Of a DNA stretch of 64,000 nucleotides, positions 9,298 through 18,345 are shown in pieces (positions within the stretch are counted from its first letter, which is position 1; the number at the start of each line of letters is the position of its first letter). Source of the stretch: Alphaproteobacteria bacterium. GTDB lineage: Bacteria > Pseudomonadota > Alphaproteobacteria > Thalassobaculales > Thalassobaculaceae. Location of the stretch: positions 62,001 through 126,000 of the forward strand of contig JANSYS010000002.1 in NCBI GenBank assembly GCA_024742275.1, given 5' to 3'. The translations under genes were made by a program, and so were the position numbers. Under the pieces are notes generated by a model. That model ran no database searches and had not been told where the DNA came from. It saw only the letters and a list, made by a program, of their open reading frames with translations.

Positions 9298-10098
9298 TCA
9301 GCCCGTATAGAGCCAGATCAGCAGGCCGCCGCCCAGCAGGATGCGGTAGATCACGAAAGGCATGAAGCTGGCGCGTCTGAGCCACCCCATCATCAGAACG
9401 ATCGACACCAGGGCCGCGACGAACGCCAGGCCGCCGGCGATCAGCGCGTCGTCTGTGAGTTGCACGTCGCCCAACTCGTAGAGATCGAGACCGATCAGGA
9501 CACCGGCGGCGATGATGGTCGGAATGCCCATCAGCATGGAGAACCGCGCCGCCTCCTGGCGCTCGTAGCCCAGGGCCCGGGCGGCGGTCATCGTGATACC
9601 GGAGCGGCTGGTCCCGGGGATCAGCGCCAGGACCTGGGCGAGGCCGATCAGCAGCGCCTCGCCGTAGCGCATGTGCTCGATGCGCCGGATCGTCATACCC
9701 ATGCGGTCGACGACGCCCAGCAGGATGCCGAAGCCCAGTGTCGCCCAGGCGACGATCTCGGGCGATCGCGGCATACCGCCGAAATAGCGCGACAGAAGAT
9801 AGCCGGCACCGACCACCGGGATGGTCGCCAGAACGATCTGCAGGGCCAAACGGAAGCCGGGATCCCTGCGCCCGCGTAGGCCGCGAAGCGTCCCCACGGT
9901 CATCTGCGCGAGGTCGCGCCAGAGGTAGAGGCACACGGCCAGCAGCGTGCCGACATGGACGGCGACGTCGATCACCAAACCCTGATCGGCCTCGCCTGTC
10001 AGTGTCGGGACGAGGATCAGGTGTCCCGAAGAACTGATCGGGAGAAACTCCGTGATCCCCTGCACCACGGCGATCAGGATCAGATGTTCGATGGACAC
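9298..10098 (-). CDS. uppP: Undecaprenyl-diphosphatase UppP (BacA)
   Basis: An integral membrane phosphatase that recycles undecaprenyl diphosphate to the monophosphate carrier for peptidoglycan and other envelope polymers. Both active-site motifs are present: QGITEFLPISSSGHL near residue 13 and PGTSRSG near residue 161. Several hydrophobic helices follow. The frame is open to 10167, but GTG at 10098 is preferred: it gives the family N-terminus VSIEHLILIAVVQGITE and has a run of six G upstream. The product is then 266 residues, normal for the family. Confidence 0.93.
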   Translation of the reverse strand: MSIEHLILIAVVQGITEFLPISSSGHLILVPTLTGEADQGLVIDVAVHVGTLLAVCLYLWRDLAQMTVGTLRGLRGRRDPGFRLALQIVLATIPVVGAGYLLSRYFGGMPRSPEIVAWATLGFGILLGVVDRMGMTIRRIEHMRYGEALLIGLAQVLALIPGTSRSGITMTAARALGYERQEAARFSMLMGIPTIIAAGVLIGLDLYELGDVQLTDDALIAGGLAFVAALVSIVLMMGWLRRASFMPFVIYRILLGGGLLIWLYTG

Positions 10099-10122
10099 GC
10101 GTACCCCCCGCTGTCCGATTGC

Positions 10123-10158
10123 GCGCAGCGGACAATATAAGATTTGTCGCCGCTGCGC
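10123..10158. promoter_or_regulatory. dyad upstream of uppP
   Basis: GCGCAGCG (10123-10130) pairs with CGCTGCGC (10151-10158). Inside it GACA (10131-10134) pairs with TGTC (10145-10148), leaving a two-base bulge and an AT-rich centre, atataagatt. Read on the minus strand, the centre contains TATATT, like a -10 box. It lies 25 bases before the uppP start. It may be an operator over the uppP promoter or a leader hairpin; no regulator is known from the window. Confidence 0.4.
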
Positions 10159-10267
10159 AGGCGGCAAAAAAGTCTCACTTCGGAACTAAAAGTCGCGATT
10201 CCGATCAAGGACGGCGGGGGAAATCGCGATGGCATGCCCGACGCCGATCGAGATTGCCTGTTTTTTA

Positions 10268-10282
10268 GGTCCGAATCGGACC
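10268..10282. promoter_or_regulatory. 15-bp palindrome in the gltD upstream region
   Basis: GGTCCGA-A-TCGGACC is a perfect odd-centre palindrome in the 324-base gap between uppP and gltD (10099-10422). It is flanked by T-rich runs (tttttta before, ctttttt at about 10300). Position and symmetry suit a transcription-factor site for gltDB, about 140 bases before the gltD start. Apart from this and the uppP dyad, I see only AT-rich promoter-like sequence in the gap. The factor is not identified. Confidence 0.45.
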
Positions 10283-10422
10283 AATTTGCCCGATTAGCTC
10301 TTTTTTGATTTCTGATCACCGTGTATAGAACCTGCCCGCCTCGCGAACGGCGGGTGCCGGCTGCGGAAACGTCATCTGTGTCGACGGCTCGCGATACCGG
10401 TACGCAAGAGGGAGACGAGGCC

Positions 10423-11862
10423 ATGACCACCGATCGGATGCTGAAATTCGTTGGGACCGAAAAGCGGATGCCGACCAAGCGCGCCGCCGAGGATCGCCGC
10501 ACCGATTTCGGTGAGATCTACGCCGAGTTCGACCCGGCCGGGGCCGCCGAGCAGGCCGGACGCTGCTCCCAATGCGGCGTGCCGTACTGCCAGGTGCATT
10601 GCCCGTTGCAGAACAACATTCCGGACTGGCTGATGCTGACGGCGGAGGGGCGCCTGGAGGAGGCCTACGAAATCTCCTCGGCGACCAACAACTTTCCGGA
10701 GATCTGCGGCCGGATCTGCCCGCAGGACCGGCTTTGCGAAGGCAATTGCGTCATCGAGAAGGGCTTCCAGTCCGTCACCATCGGCTCGGTCGAGAAGTAC
10801 ATCACCGAGACGGCGTTCGAGAACGGCTGGGTCAAGCCGGTCAAGCCGATGCGGGAGCGCGAGGAGTCGATCGGCATCATCGGCGGCGGTCCGGGCGGCC
10901 TGGCGGCGGCTGAGCAACTCCGCAAGCGCGGGTACGAGGTCCATGTCTACGATCGCTACGATCGGATGGGCGGTCTGATGATCTACGGCATCCCGAACTT
11001 CAAGCTGGAGAAGGAGGTCGTCGAGCGCCGCACCGCGCTGCTGGCGGATGGCGGGGTGACCTACCACGCCAACACCGAGATCGGCCGGGACGTCTCCCTC
11101 GACGAGCTGCGCGGGCGCCACAGTGCCGTGCTGATCGCCACCGGCGTCTACAAGGCGCGCGACATCCAGTGCCCGGGCGTCGGCCTCGACAATATCTATG
11201 CCGCGCTGGACTACCTGACCGCCTCGAACCGCAAGGGCCTGGGCGATGCCGTCCCGTCCTTCGACGACGGTACCCTCGATGCCAAGGGCAAGAAGGTCGT
11301 GGTGATCGGCGGAGGCGACACCGCCATGGACTGCGTGCGCACGGCGATCCGGCAGGGCGCGGAGAAGGTGACCTGCGTGTACCGCCGGGACAAGGCCAAC
11401 ATGCCGGGCTCCCAGCGCGAGGTCGCCAACGCCGAGGAGGAGGGTGTCACCTTCGAATGGCTGGCGGCGCCCGAGGCGTTCGTCGGCGACGGCGTTGTCG
11501 ACGGCGTCCGCTGCCAGCGCATCCATCTCGGCGTGCCCGACGCGACCGGCCGGCAGACCCCCCAGGTCATCGACGGGTCGAGCTTCACAATCGAATGCGA
11601 TATGGCCATCAAGGCCCTGGGCTTCGATCCCGAGGATCTGCCGACCCTGTTCGGCGCCGAGGAACTGAAGGTCTCGCGCTGGGGCACTGTCGGCATCGAC
11701 TTCAAGACCATGATGACGAGCCTCGACGGGGTGTTCGCCGCCGGCGACATCGTGCGCGGGGCGTCGCTGGTGGTCTGGGCGGTGCGCGACGGCCGGGACG
11801 CCGCGGATCGCATTCACGACTACCTCGCCGCCAAGGCCGACGCGGCCCGCACGGCCGCCTGA
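10423..11862 (+). CDS. gltD: Glutamate synthase [NADPH] small (beta) subunit GltD
   Basis: This subunit passes electrons from NADPH through FAD and Fe-S clusters to GltB, which makes two glutamates from glutamine and 2-oxoglutarate. The 479-residue protein carries two N-terminal cysteine groups for [4Fe-4S] clusters (C48, C51, C56, C60 and C95, C99, C105, C109). It also has a FAD-binding Rossmann motif GIIGGGPGG near residue 151 and an NADPH-binding motif VVVIGGGDTAMD near residue 290. ATG 10423 behind gggagacgagg is chosen over the longer frame from 10321. It lies 41 bases upstream of gltB; this order is also known in Azospirillum. Confidence 0.95.
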   Translation: MTTDRMLKFVGTEKRMPTKRAAEDRRTDFGEIYAEFDPAGAAEQAGRCSQCGVPYCQVHCPLQNNIPDWLMLTAEGRLEEAYEISSATNNFPEICGRICPQDRLCEGNCVIEKGFQSVTIGSVEKYITETAFENGWVKPVKPMREREESIGIIGGGPGGLAAAEQLRKRGYEVHVYDRYDRMGGLMIYGIPNFKLEKEVVERRTALLADGGVTYHANTEIGRDVSLDELRGRHSAVLIATGVYKARDIQCPGVGLDNIYAALDYLTASNRKGLGDAVPSFDDGTLDAKGKKVVVIGGGDTAMDCVRTAIRQGAEKVTCVYRRDKANMPGSQREVANAEEEGVTFEWLAAPEAFVGDGVVDGVRCQRIHLGVPDATGRQTPQVIDGSSFTIECDMAIKALGFDPEDLPTLFGAEELKVSRWGTVGIDFKTMMTSLDGVFAAGDIVRGASLVVWAVRDGRDAADRIHDYLAAKADAARTAA

Positions 11863-11903
11863 GCTTTCTCCTGACCCCGTTTCTGACCTTAAGGAGGCCA
11901 GAC

Positions 11904-14900
11904 ATGTCGGACACGCCGATCCTCAACGGTGAGACTTTCGTGAACGAGTGGCGGGAGAACGCGGCCACCCTGCAGGCGGCCCACGCCTACGACCCGGCGC
12001 TGGAGCACGAGTCCTGCGGCGTCGGCTTCGTCGCCGCCATCGACGGCAAGCCGCGCCGCGACGTGGTGACCGCGGCGATCCAGGCGCTGAAGGCGGTCTG
12101 GCATCGCGGCGCCGTGGACGCCGACGGCAAGACCGGCGACGGCGCCGGCATCCATATCGAGATTCCGGCGGACTTCTTCCGCGAGGAGGTGGCTAACACC
12201 GGGCACAAGCTGCTGGACGGACGGATCGGCGTCGGCATGGTGTTCCTGCCGCGCACCGACCTCGCCGCCCAGGAGCGCTGCCGAATCATCGTCGAGTCCG
12301 AAATCCTGAAGACCGGCTGCTTCATCTACGGCTGGCGGCAGGTGCCGGTGGACATCTCGGTGATCGGCGAAAAGGCGAACGCCACCCGTCCCGAGATCGA
12401 GCAGATCATGTTTTCCGCCCCGCCGGAGCACGACGAGGAGCAGATCGAGCGCGACCTCTACATCATCCGTCGGCGGATCGAAAAGGCGGCGCTAGCCGAG
12501 CACATCACCGATTTTTACATCTGCTCGATGTCCTGCCGGTCGATCATCTACAAGGGCATGTTCCTGGCCGAGCAGGTCGACCAGTTCTATCCGGACCTGA
12601 CGGACGAGCGGTTCGTCTCGAACTTCGCAGTCTACCACCAGCGCTACTCGACCAACACCTTCCCGACGTGGAAGCTGGCCCAGCCGTTCCGCGTGCTGGC
12701 CCATAACGGCGAGATTAACACGGTCAAGGGCAACGTCAACTGGATGGCGAGCCACGAGACCCGCATGGCGCATCCGACCTTCGGGGAACTGATCGAGGAC
12801 ATCAAGCCGGTGGTCCAGGCGGGATCGTCCGACAGTGCGGCACTCGACGCCACGTTCGAACTCATGGTCCGGTCGGGCCGCGAACTGCCCATGGTCAAGA
12901 CCATGTGCATCCCAGAGGCGTGGACTGAAGAGGACGACCTGCCGCAGTCCTGGCGGGATCTCTACGCCTACGCCAATGCGGTTATGGAACCTTGGGACGG
13001 GCCGGCGGCGATCGCCGCCTATGGCGGCCGCTGGGTGCTCGGCGGCATGGACCGGAACGGTCTTCGGCCGCTGCGCTACTCGGTGACCGACGATGGCCTG
13101 CTGATCGGCGGGTCCGAGACCGGCATGGTGCGGATCGACGAGGCGAAGCTGATCGAGAAGGGCCGGCTCGATCCGGGCCAGATGATCGGCGTCGACCTGG
13201 TCGAGGGGAAGCTCTACCACGACGCCGATCTGAAGAACCTTCTGGCTTCCAGCCGCCCGTTCGGCGACTGGATCAAGGAAAGCACGAAGATCGACAAGCT
13301 GATCCGGGCCGAGCACGAGGAGAAGCCGTCCTTCGCCAAGGACGCGCTGCGCCGCCGGCAGGTGGTGGCCGGCTGGACCTTGGAGGACATGGAACTTCTG
13401 CTGCAGCCGATGGCCGAGGGCGGCAAGGAGGCGGTCGGCTCGATGGGCGACGATACGCCGCTTGCTGTCCTGTCCGACAAATATCGCGGCCTGCATCACT
13501 TCTTCCGGCAGAATTTCAGCCAGGTCACCAACCCGCCGATCGACAGTCTGCGCGAGCGTCGAGTGATGACCTTGCGCACCCGTCTCGGCAACCTGGGCAA
13601 CATCCTCGATGAGGACAGCGAGCAGTGCGACCACCTGCTGCTCGAAAGCCCAGTGCTGACGAACGCCGAGTTCCACGCCATGCGCGACTACATGGCGGAG
13701 ACGGCGGCGGAGATCGACTGCACGTTCGACGCCGACGGCGGTCCGCACGCGCTGGAGACGGCGCTGAACCGCATTCGCCGGGAGGCGGAGGACGCGGTCC
13801 GAGGCGGGTGTACCCATGTTATTCTTTCCGACATGGCGGCCTCGCCCGAGCGTTGTGGCATGCCGATGATCCTGGCGACCGGCGCGGTTCACAGTCATCT
13901 GGTCCGCCAGCAGCTCAGGACCTTCACCTCGATCAACGTGCGCTGCGGCGAGTGCCTCGACGTCCACTACTTCGCCGTCCTGATCGGCGTCGGCGGCACC
14001 ACCGTCAACCCGTACCTGGCGCAGGAGGCGATCGCCGACCGCCAGGCGCGCGGCCTGTTCGCCGACCGTTCGCTTGAAGACTGCCTCGCCAACTACAAGA
14101 AGGCGATCCAGGACGGTCTGCTGAAAGTCATGTCAAAGATGGGCATTTCGGTGCTCTCGTCCTATCGCGGCGGCTACAATTTCGAGGCCGTCGGCCTGTC
14201 CCGCGCGCTGGTCGAGCAGTACTTCCCTGGCATGTCCTCGCGGATCTCCGGTCTGGGTCTGAACGGCATCCAGGCGAAGGTCCTGGCCATGCATCACCGG
14301 GCCTACGACGAGGCCGTCGTGCCGCTGCCGGTCGGAGGGCTCTATCGCTACCGCCGCAACGGCGAGCGTCATGCCTTCAACGGCGACATGATGCACGCCC
14401 TGCAGCGGGCGGTGGAGACCGACAGCTACCACCTCTACAAACGCTATGCGAACTCGGTATACGACGAGGCGCCGATCAACCTGCGCGACCTGCTCGGCTT
14501 CAAGCAGGGCCGCGAGGCGGTCCCGCTGGACGAGGTCGAGTCGATCACCGACATCCGCAAGCGGCTGATTGCGCCGGGCATCTCCCTCGGGGCGCTCAGC
14601 CCGGAGGCGCACGAGACCCTGTCGATCGCCATGAACCGTATCGGTGCAAAGTCGGACAGCGGCGAGGGCGGCGAGGATCCCGCGCGTTTCCGGCCGCGCC
14701 CCAACGGCGACAACCCGAGCTCGGCGATCAAGCAGGTCGCCTCGGGTCGGTTCGGTGTGACCGCGGAGTATCTGAACAACTGCCGCGAGATCGAGATCAA
14801 GGTGGCCCAGGGTGCGAAGCCCGGCGAGGGCGGGCAGCTTCCGGGCATCAAGGTGAACGGCCTGATCGCGCGGTTGCGGCACTCGACGCCCGGCGTGACC

Positions 14901-16448
14901 CTCATCTCGCCGCCGCCGCATCATGACATCTACTCGATCGAGGATCTGGCGCAGCTCATCTATGACCTGAAGCAGATCAATCCCGACGCCCGGGTATGCG
15001 TGAAACTGGTCGCCTCCACCGGCATCGGGACCATCGCCGCCGGCGTGGCAAAGGCCCATGCGGATACGATCCTGATCTCCGGCCATGGCGGCGGCACCGG
15101 CGCCAGCCCGCAAACCTCGATCAAGTATGCCGGCATTCCCTGGGAAATGGGGCTGTCGGAGGTGCATCAGGTGCTCACCCTGAACCGCCTGCGGCACAAG
15201 GTGACCCTGCGCACGGACGGCGGTATCAAGACCGGCCGCGACGTGGTGATCGCGGCCATGCTGGGGGCCGAGGAGTTCGGTATCGGCACCGCCTCGCTGG
15301 TCGCCATGGGCTGCATCATGGTGCGCCAGTGCCATTCCAACACCTGCCCGGTCGGCGTCTGCACCCAGGACGAGGGCCTGCGGGCGAAGTTCGAGGGGAC
15401 GCCGGAGAAGGTGGTGAACCTGTTCTCCTTCGTCGCCGAGGAAGTCCGCGAGATCCTGGCGAGCCTCGGCATGCGTCACCTGAGCGAGGTCGTCGGCCGG
15501 TCCGATCTGCTGGCCCAGGTCAGCCGCGGCGATCCTTCGCTGGACGATCTGGACCTCAATCCGATCCTGGTGCGCGCCGATACCGGCGGTCTGCCGTCGC
15601 ACAACACGGTCGAGACCCGCAACGAGGTGCCCGACACCCTCGACGCGATCATGATCAAGGACGTGAAGCCCGCGATCCAAGGCGGTGAGAAGCTGCAGCT
15701 CACCTACAACATCGCCAACACCCAACGCGCCATCGGCACCAAACTAAGCTCTGTCCTGGTGCGCAAATACGGCATGTCCGGGCTGCAACCGGGCCATATC
15801 ACCGTTCGTCTGCGCGGTACGGCCGGGCAGTCGCTCGGCGCCTTCGCGGTCCAGGGTCTGAAGCTCGAGGTCTTCGGCGACGCCAACGACTACGTGGGCA
15901 AGGGCCTGTCCGGCGGCATCATCACGGTTCGGCCGATGATGGCGGCGGCCTTCGCCTCGAACGAGAACACCATCATCGGCAACACCGTTCTCTACGGGGC
16001 GACGGCGGGCAAGCTGTTCGCCGCCGGCCAGGCGGGCGAGCGGTTCTGCGTCCGAAACTCCGGTGCCGACGCGGTCGTCGAGGGCTGCGGATCCAACGGC
16101 TGCGAGTACATGACCGGCGGGACCGCGGTGATCCTCGGCGGTGTCGGTCACAACTTCGCAGCCGGCATGACCGGCGGGATGGCCTTCGTCTACGACGCCG
16201 ACGGCACCTTCGAGCAGATGGTGAACCCGGAGACCGTGGTGTATCAGCGGGTCGAGACCGACTACTGGGAGACCCTGCTGCGCCGTATGGTGTCCGAGCA
16301 TGTCCGCGAGACCCAATCCCGGTTCGCCGAGCGGCTGCTGATCGACTGGCGGCACGAGAGAGCGAATTTCTGGCAGGTGGTGCCCAAGGAGATGGTCAAT
16401 CGGCTACCCCAGCCGGTCAGCCACGGCACGCGGGAACGGCGGGCCTAG
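11904..16448 (+). CDS. gltB: Glutamate synthase [NADPH] large (alpha) subunit GltB
   Basis: A 1514-residue subunit for ammonium assimilation. It has an N-terminal class II glutamine amidotransferase domain whose nucleophile, exposed after propeptide removal, is Cys38 (HESCGVGF). A central domain follows, then the FMN-binding synthase domain with the [3Fe-4S] cysteines in CHSNTCPVGVC (about 1140-1155). The C-terminal beta-helix (GXXGXXXG) repeats close the protein (for example GCGSNGCEYMTGG). ATG 11904 has a perfect aaggagg site; frame upstream of it overlaps gltD and is not coding. With gltD it forms the holoenzyme. Confidence 0.95.
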   Translation: MSDTPILNGETFVNEWRENAATLQAAHAYDPALEHESCGVGFVAAIDGKPRRDVVTAAIQALKAVWHRGAVDADGKTGDGAGIHIEIPADFFREEVANTGHKLLDGRIGVGMVFLPRTDLAAQERCRIIVESEILKTGCFIYGWRQVPVDISVIGEKANATRPEIEQIMFSAPPEHDEEQIERDLYIIRRRIEKAALAEHITDFYICSMSCRSIIYKGMFLAEQVDQFYPDLTDERFVSNFAVYHQRYSTNTFPTWKLAQPFRVLAHNGEINTVKGNVNWMASHETRMAHPTFGELIEDIKPVVQAGSSDSAALDATFELMVRSGRELPMVKTMCIPEAWTEEDDLPQSWRDLYAYANAVMEPWDGPAAIAAYGGRWVLGGMDRNGLRPLRYSVTDDGLLIGGSETGMVRIDEAKLIEKGRLDPGQMIGVDLVEGKLYHDADLKNLLASSRPFGDWIKESTKIDKLIRAEHEEKPSFAKDALRRRQVVAGWTLEDMELLLQPMAEGGKEAVGSMGDDTPLAVLSDKYRGLHHFFRQNFSQVTNPPIDSLRERRVMTLRTRLGNLGNILDEDSEQCDHLLLESPVLTNAEFHAMRDYMAETAAEIDCTFDADGGPHALETALNRIRREAEDAVRGGCTHVILSDMAASPERCGMPMILATGAVHSHLVRQQLRTFTSINVRCGECLDVHYFAVLIGVGGTTVNPYLAQEAIADRQARGLFADRSLEDCLANYKKAIQDGLLKVMSKMGISVLSSYRGGYNFEAVGLSRALVEQYFPGMSSRISGLGLNGIQAKVLAMHHRAYDEAVVPLPVGGLYRYRRNGERHAFNGDMMHALQRAVETDSYHLYKRYANSVYDEAPINLRDLLGFKQGREAVPLDEVESITDIRKRLIAPGISLGALSPEAHETLSIAMNRIGAKSDSGEGGEDPARFRPRPNGDNPSSAIKQVASGRFGVTAEYLNNCREIEIKVAQGAKPGEGGQLPGIKVNGLIARLRHSTPGVTLISPPPHHDIYSIEDLAQLIYDLKQINPDARVCVKLVASTGIGTIAAGVAKAHADTILISGHGGGTGASPQTSIKYAGIPWEMGLSEVHQVLTLNRLRHKVTLRTDGGIKTGRDVVIAAMLGAEEFGIGTASLVAMGCIMVRQCHSNTCPVGVCTQDEGLRAKFEGTPEKVVNLFSFVAEEVREILASLGMRHLSEVVGRSDLLAQVSRGDPSLDDLDLNPILVRADTGGLPSHNTVETRNEVPDTLDAIMIKDVKPAIQGGEKLQLTYNIANTQRAIGTKLSSVLVRKYGMSGLQPGHITVRLRGTAGQSLGAFAVQGLKLEVFGDANDYVGKGLSGGIITVRPMMAAAFASNENTIIGNTVLYGATAGKLFAAGQAGERFCVRNSGADAVVEGCGSNGCEYMTGGTAVILGGVGHNFAAGMTGGMAFVYDADGTFEQMVNPETVVYQRVETDYWETLLRRMVSEHVRETQSRFAERLLIDWRHERANFWQVVPKEMVNRLPQPVSHGTRERRA

Positions 16449-16600
16449 TCCTGCCGTTCGTCTGTATCGCCCGATCCTGAAGCGCGTTCGGGGCGACGGA
16501 GGTCTGCATCTTGACGCTCCGCCGTTGCGGCGCGCGACGGGTTGCCCTCCGGCTCTTCCGCCCGCTACATCTGCACGACGGTTTCAGCGGGAGGGTCGAG

Positions 16601-17632
16601 ATGCGGGTCGTACTGGCCGAGGACTACAGCGTGCATGCGCCGAGCGGCTTCATCGCGCGCGGCAACCGGGCGGCAAATCCGGAGGTGCCGGAGCGTGCGG
16701 CCATCCTGCGCCGGGCGGTCGAGGCCGGCCAGCACGACGTCATCGCGCCAGAGGATTTTGGCCTCGACCCGATCGCGGCTGTCCATGCCGGCGACTATCT
16801 CGACTTCCTCGCCACCGCCTGGGACAAGTGGGCGGAGCTGCCGGGTCACGCCCCGGAAATCCTGCCGAACGTCCATCCCGGTCGGAACATGAACATCCAC
16901 CCGACCCATATCGTCGGCCTCGCCGGACACTATCAGGCGGACACTGCCTGTCCGATCGGTCCCGGCACCTGGCGCGGCGCGGTTGCGTCGGCCCAGATCG
17001 CGCTGACCGCGGCGGATGCCATGTGGCGCGACGGCCGCCCGACCTACGCGCTTTGCCGCCCGCCCGGGCACCACGCCTATGGCGATCAGGCGGGCGGGTT
17101 CTGTTTCCTCAACAACTCGGCCATCGCCGCCCAGCACTTGCGCGACCGTGGTGCCGCCAAGGTGGCGATCCTCGATGTCGACGTGCATCACGGAAACGGG
17201 ACCCAGGGCATTTTCTACCATCGGGCTGACGTTCTGACCGTCTCCATCCATGGCGACCCGCACGACTACTACCCGTTCTTCACCGGCTATCAGGACGAGA
17301 TCGGCGCTGGGCCGGGCCGGGGCGCCAACCTGAACCTGCCGCTGCCGCGCGGCACGGGGGACGACGCCTATCTCGAAACTTTAGAGCGGGCGATGGCGGC
17401 AATCGAGGGATTCGGCGCCGACGCGCTGGTGATCGCGCTCGGCCTGGACGCGTCGGAGAAGGACCCGCTGGCCTTTCTCGGCGTGACCACCGACGGCTTC
17501 CGCCGGATCGGCGCGCGGCTCGGCCGTGACGGCCGCCCGACCGTGATCGTGCAGGAGGGCGGCTACATCTCCGACATTCTGGGCGACAATCTGGGTGCGG
17601 TTCTTGCGGGTTTCGACGCAGCGCGCGGATAG
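16601..17632 (+). CDS. Histone deacetylase-family amidohydrolase (acetylpolyamine-type)
   Basis: A 343-residue zinc amidohydrolase of the arginase/deacetylase superfamily. Bacterial members remove acetyl groups from polyamines or other small amides. Signature motifs are RPPGHHAYGDQAGGFCFLNN (about 152-171, with the catalytic His pair), ILDVDVHHGNGTQG (about 189-202, metal ligands Asp and His) and the later LGLDASEKDP (third metal Asp). The start ATG 16601 is preceded by gggagg; the longer frame from 16511 is not supported. It stands between gltB and the VWA genes with no clear partner. The exact substrate is unknown. Confidence 0.85.
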   Translation: MRVVLAEDYSVHAPSGFIARGNRAANPEVPERAAILRRAVEAGQHDVIAPEDFGLDPIAAVHAGDYLDFLATAWDKWAELPGHAPEILPNVHPGRNMNIHPTHIVGLAGHYQADTACPIGPGTWRGAVASAQIALTAADAMWRDGRPTYALCRPPGHHAYGDQAGGFCFLNNSAIAAQHLRDRGAAKVAILDVDVHHGNGTQGIFYHRADVLTVSIHGDPHDYYPFFTGYQDEIGAGPGRGANLNLPLPRGTGDDAYLETLERAMAAIEGFGADALVIALGLDASEKDPLAFLGVTTDGFRRIGARLGRDGRPTVIVQEGGYISDILGDNLGAVLAGFDAARG

Positions 17633-17636
17633 GGGC

Positions 17637-18341
17637 CTACGAGATCGGCGCCGGTTGGATCTCGCGCAGCAGCTTGCGTCGGATCTGACCGATATAGTCC
17701 TCGTAGTCGGTCGCCCGGATCAGAAAGGCGCCGAAACCGCCGATCAGACTGTCCTCGAAGTAGTCGCCAAGCCCCGGAACCTGATTCTCGATGGCCAGCG
17801 CGTTGATCGTGATCCCGCGCTCCAGCACCAGTTCGCGGGCGACACTGAGCGCCGTCCCTTGGTTGTTGTAGCCGTCGCCGGACAGGTCGATCACCTGTCG
17901 CGTGCCGTCGAAGGAGTTGGTGTCGAACATCGAGGCCGCGAACAGGATCGAGGCGGAGAGCGATGTCGCGCCGGTGACCACCATGCGGGGTGCCCGGTCG
18001 ATCTCGGCGGCGAAGGCGCTCGCGTCCTCCGCCGAGCGGATCACGGTCCAGGGGATAGAGACTTCCTGGCGCCCGGCACTCGACCATTCGATCAGGGTGA
18101 CGGCGATGGCGCCGATCTGACCGGCGGCGATGGCGTCGGCCAACTCCGGATCCTCGAAAGCCAGCGCCAGGCCCCGAAGCTGCAGATTGAACTCGGTGTA
18201 GTCGACGCTCGCCGAACTGTCGACGGCCAGGACCAGTTCCAGATCGACCGGTTCGGCGGCGAAAGGCCGCCCGCTCATCCATGCCGTCAGCAGGAACAGG
18301 ATCGACAGGACGGGAAGCAGCGTCGTCGGTCTGATCGCCAT
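17637..18341 (-). CDS. DUF1194 secreted VWA-domain protein, copy 2
   Basis: A 234-residue exported protein. The signal peptide covers about residues 1-29 (LLPVLSILFLLTAW... FAAEP). The rest is a von Willebrand A fold with the metal-ion-dependent adhesion motif D-x-S-x-S in LAVDSSASVDYTEF. The conserved DLSGDGYNNQG follows, and the C-terminal family signature is DYEDYIGQIRRKLLREI. The function is unknown. It starts 4 bases after the stop of a paralogous gene, so the two are cotranscribed and arose by tandem duplication. It converges on the deacetylase-family gene, with only 4 bases between the stops. Confidence 0.85.
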   Translation of the reverse strand: MAIRPTTLLPVLSILFLLTAWMSGRPFAAEPVDLELVLAVDSSASVDYTEFNLQLRGLALAFEDPELADAIAAGQIGAIAVTLIEWSSAGRQEVSIPWTVIRSAEDASAFAAEIDRAPRMVVTGATSLSASILFAASMFDTNSFDGTRQVIDLSGDGYNNQGTALSVARELVLERGITINALAIENQVPGLGDYFEDSLIGGFGAFLIRATDYEDYIGQIRRKLLREIQPAPIS

Positions 18342-18345
18342 CGAA

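Noticed and set aside
11169..11903. Upstream extension of the gltB frame
   Set aside because: It runs out of frame through gltD and gives Arg/Gly-rich sequence. The aaggagg site and family N-terminus fix the start at 11904.
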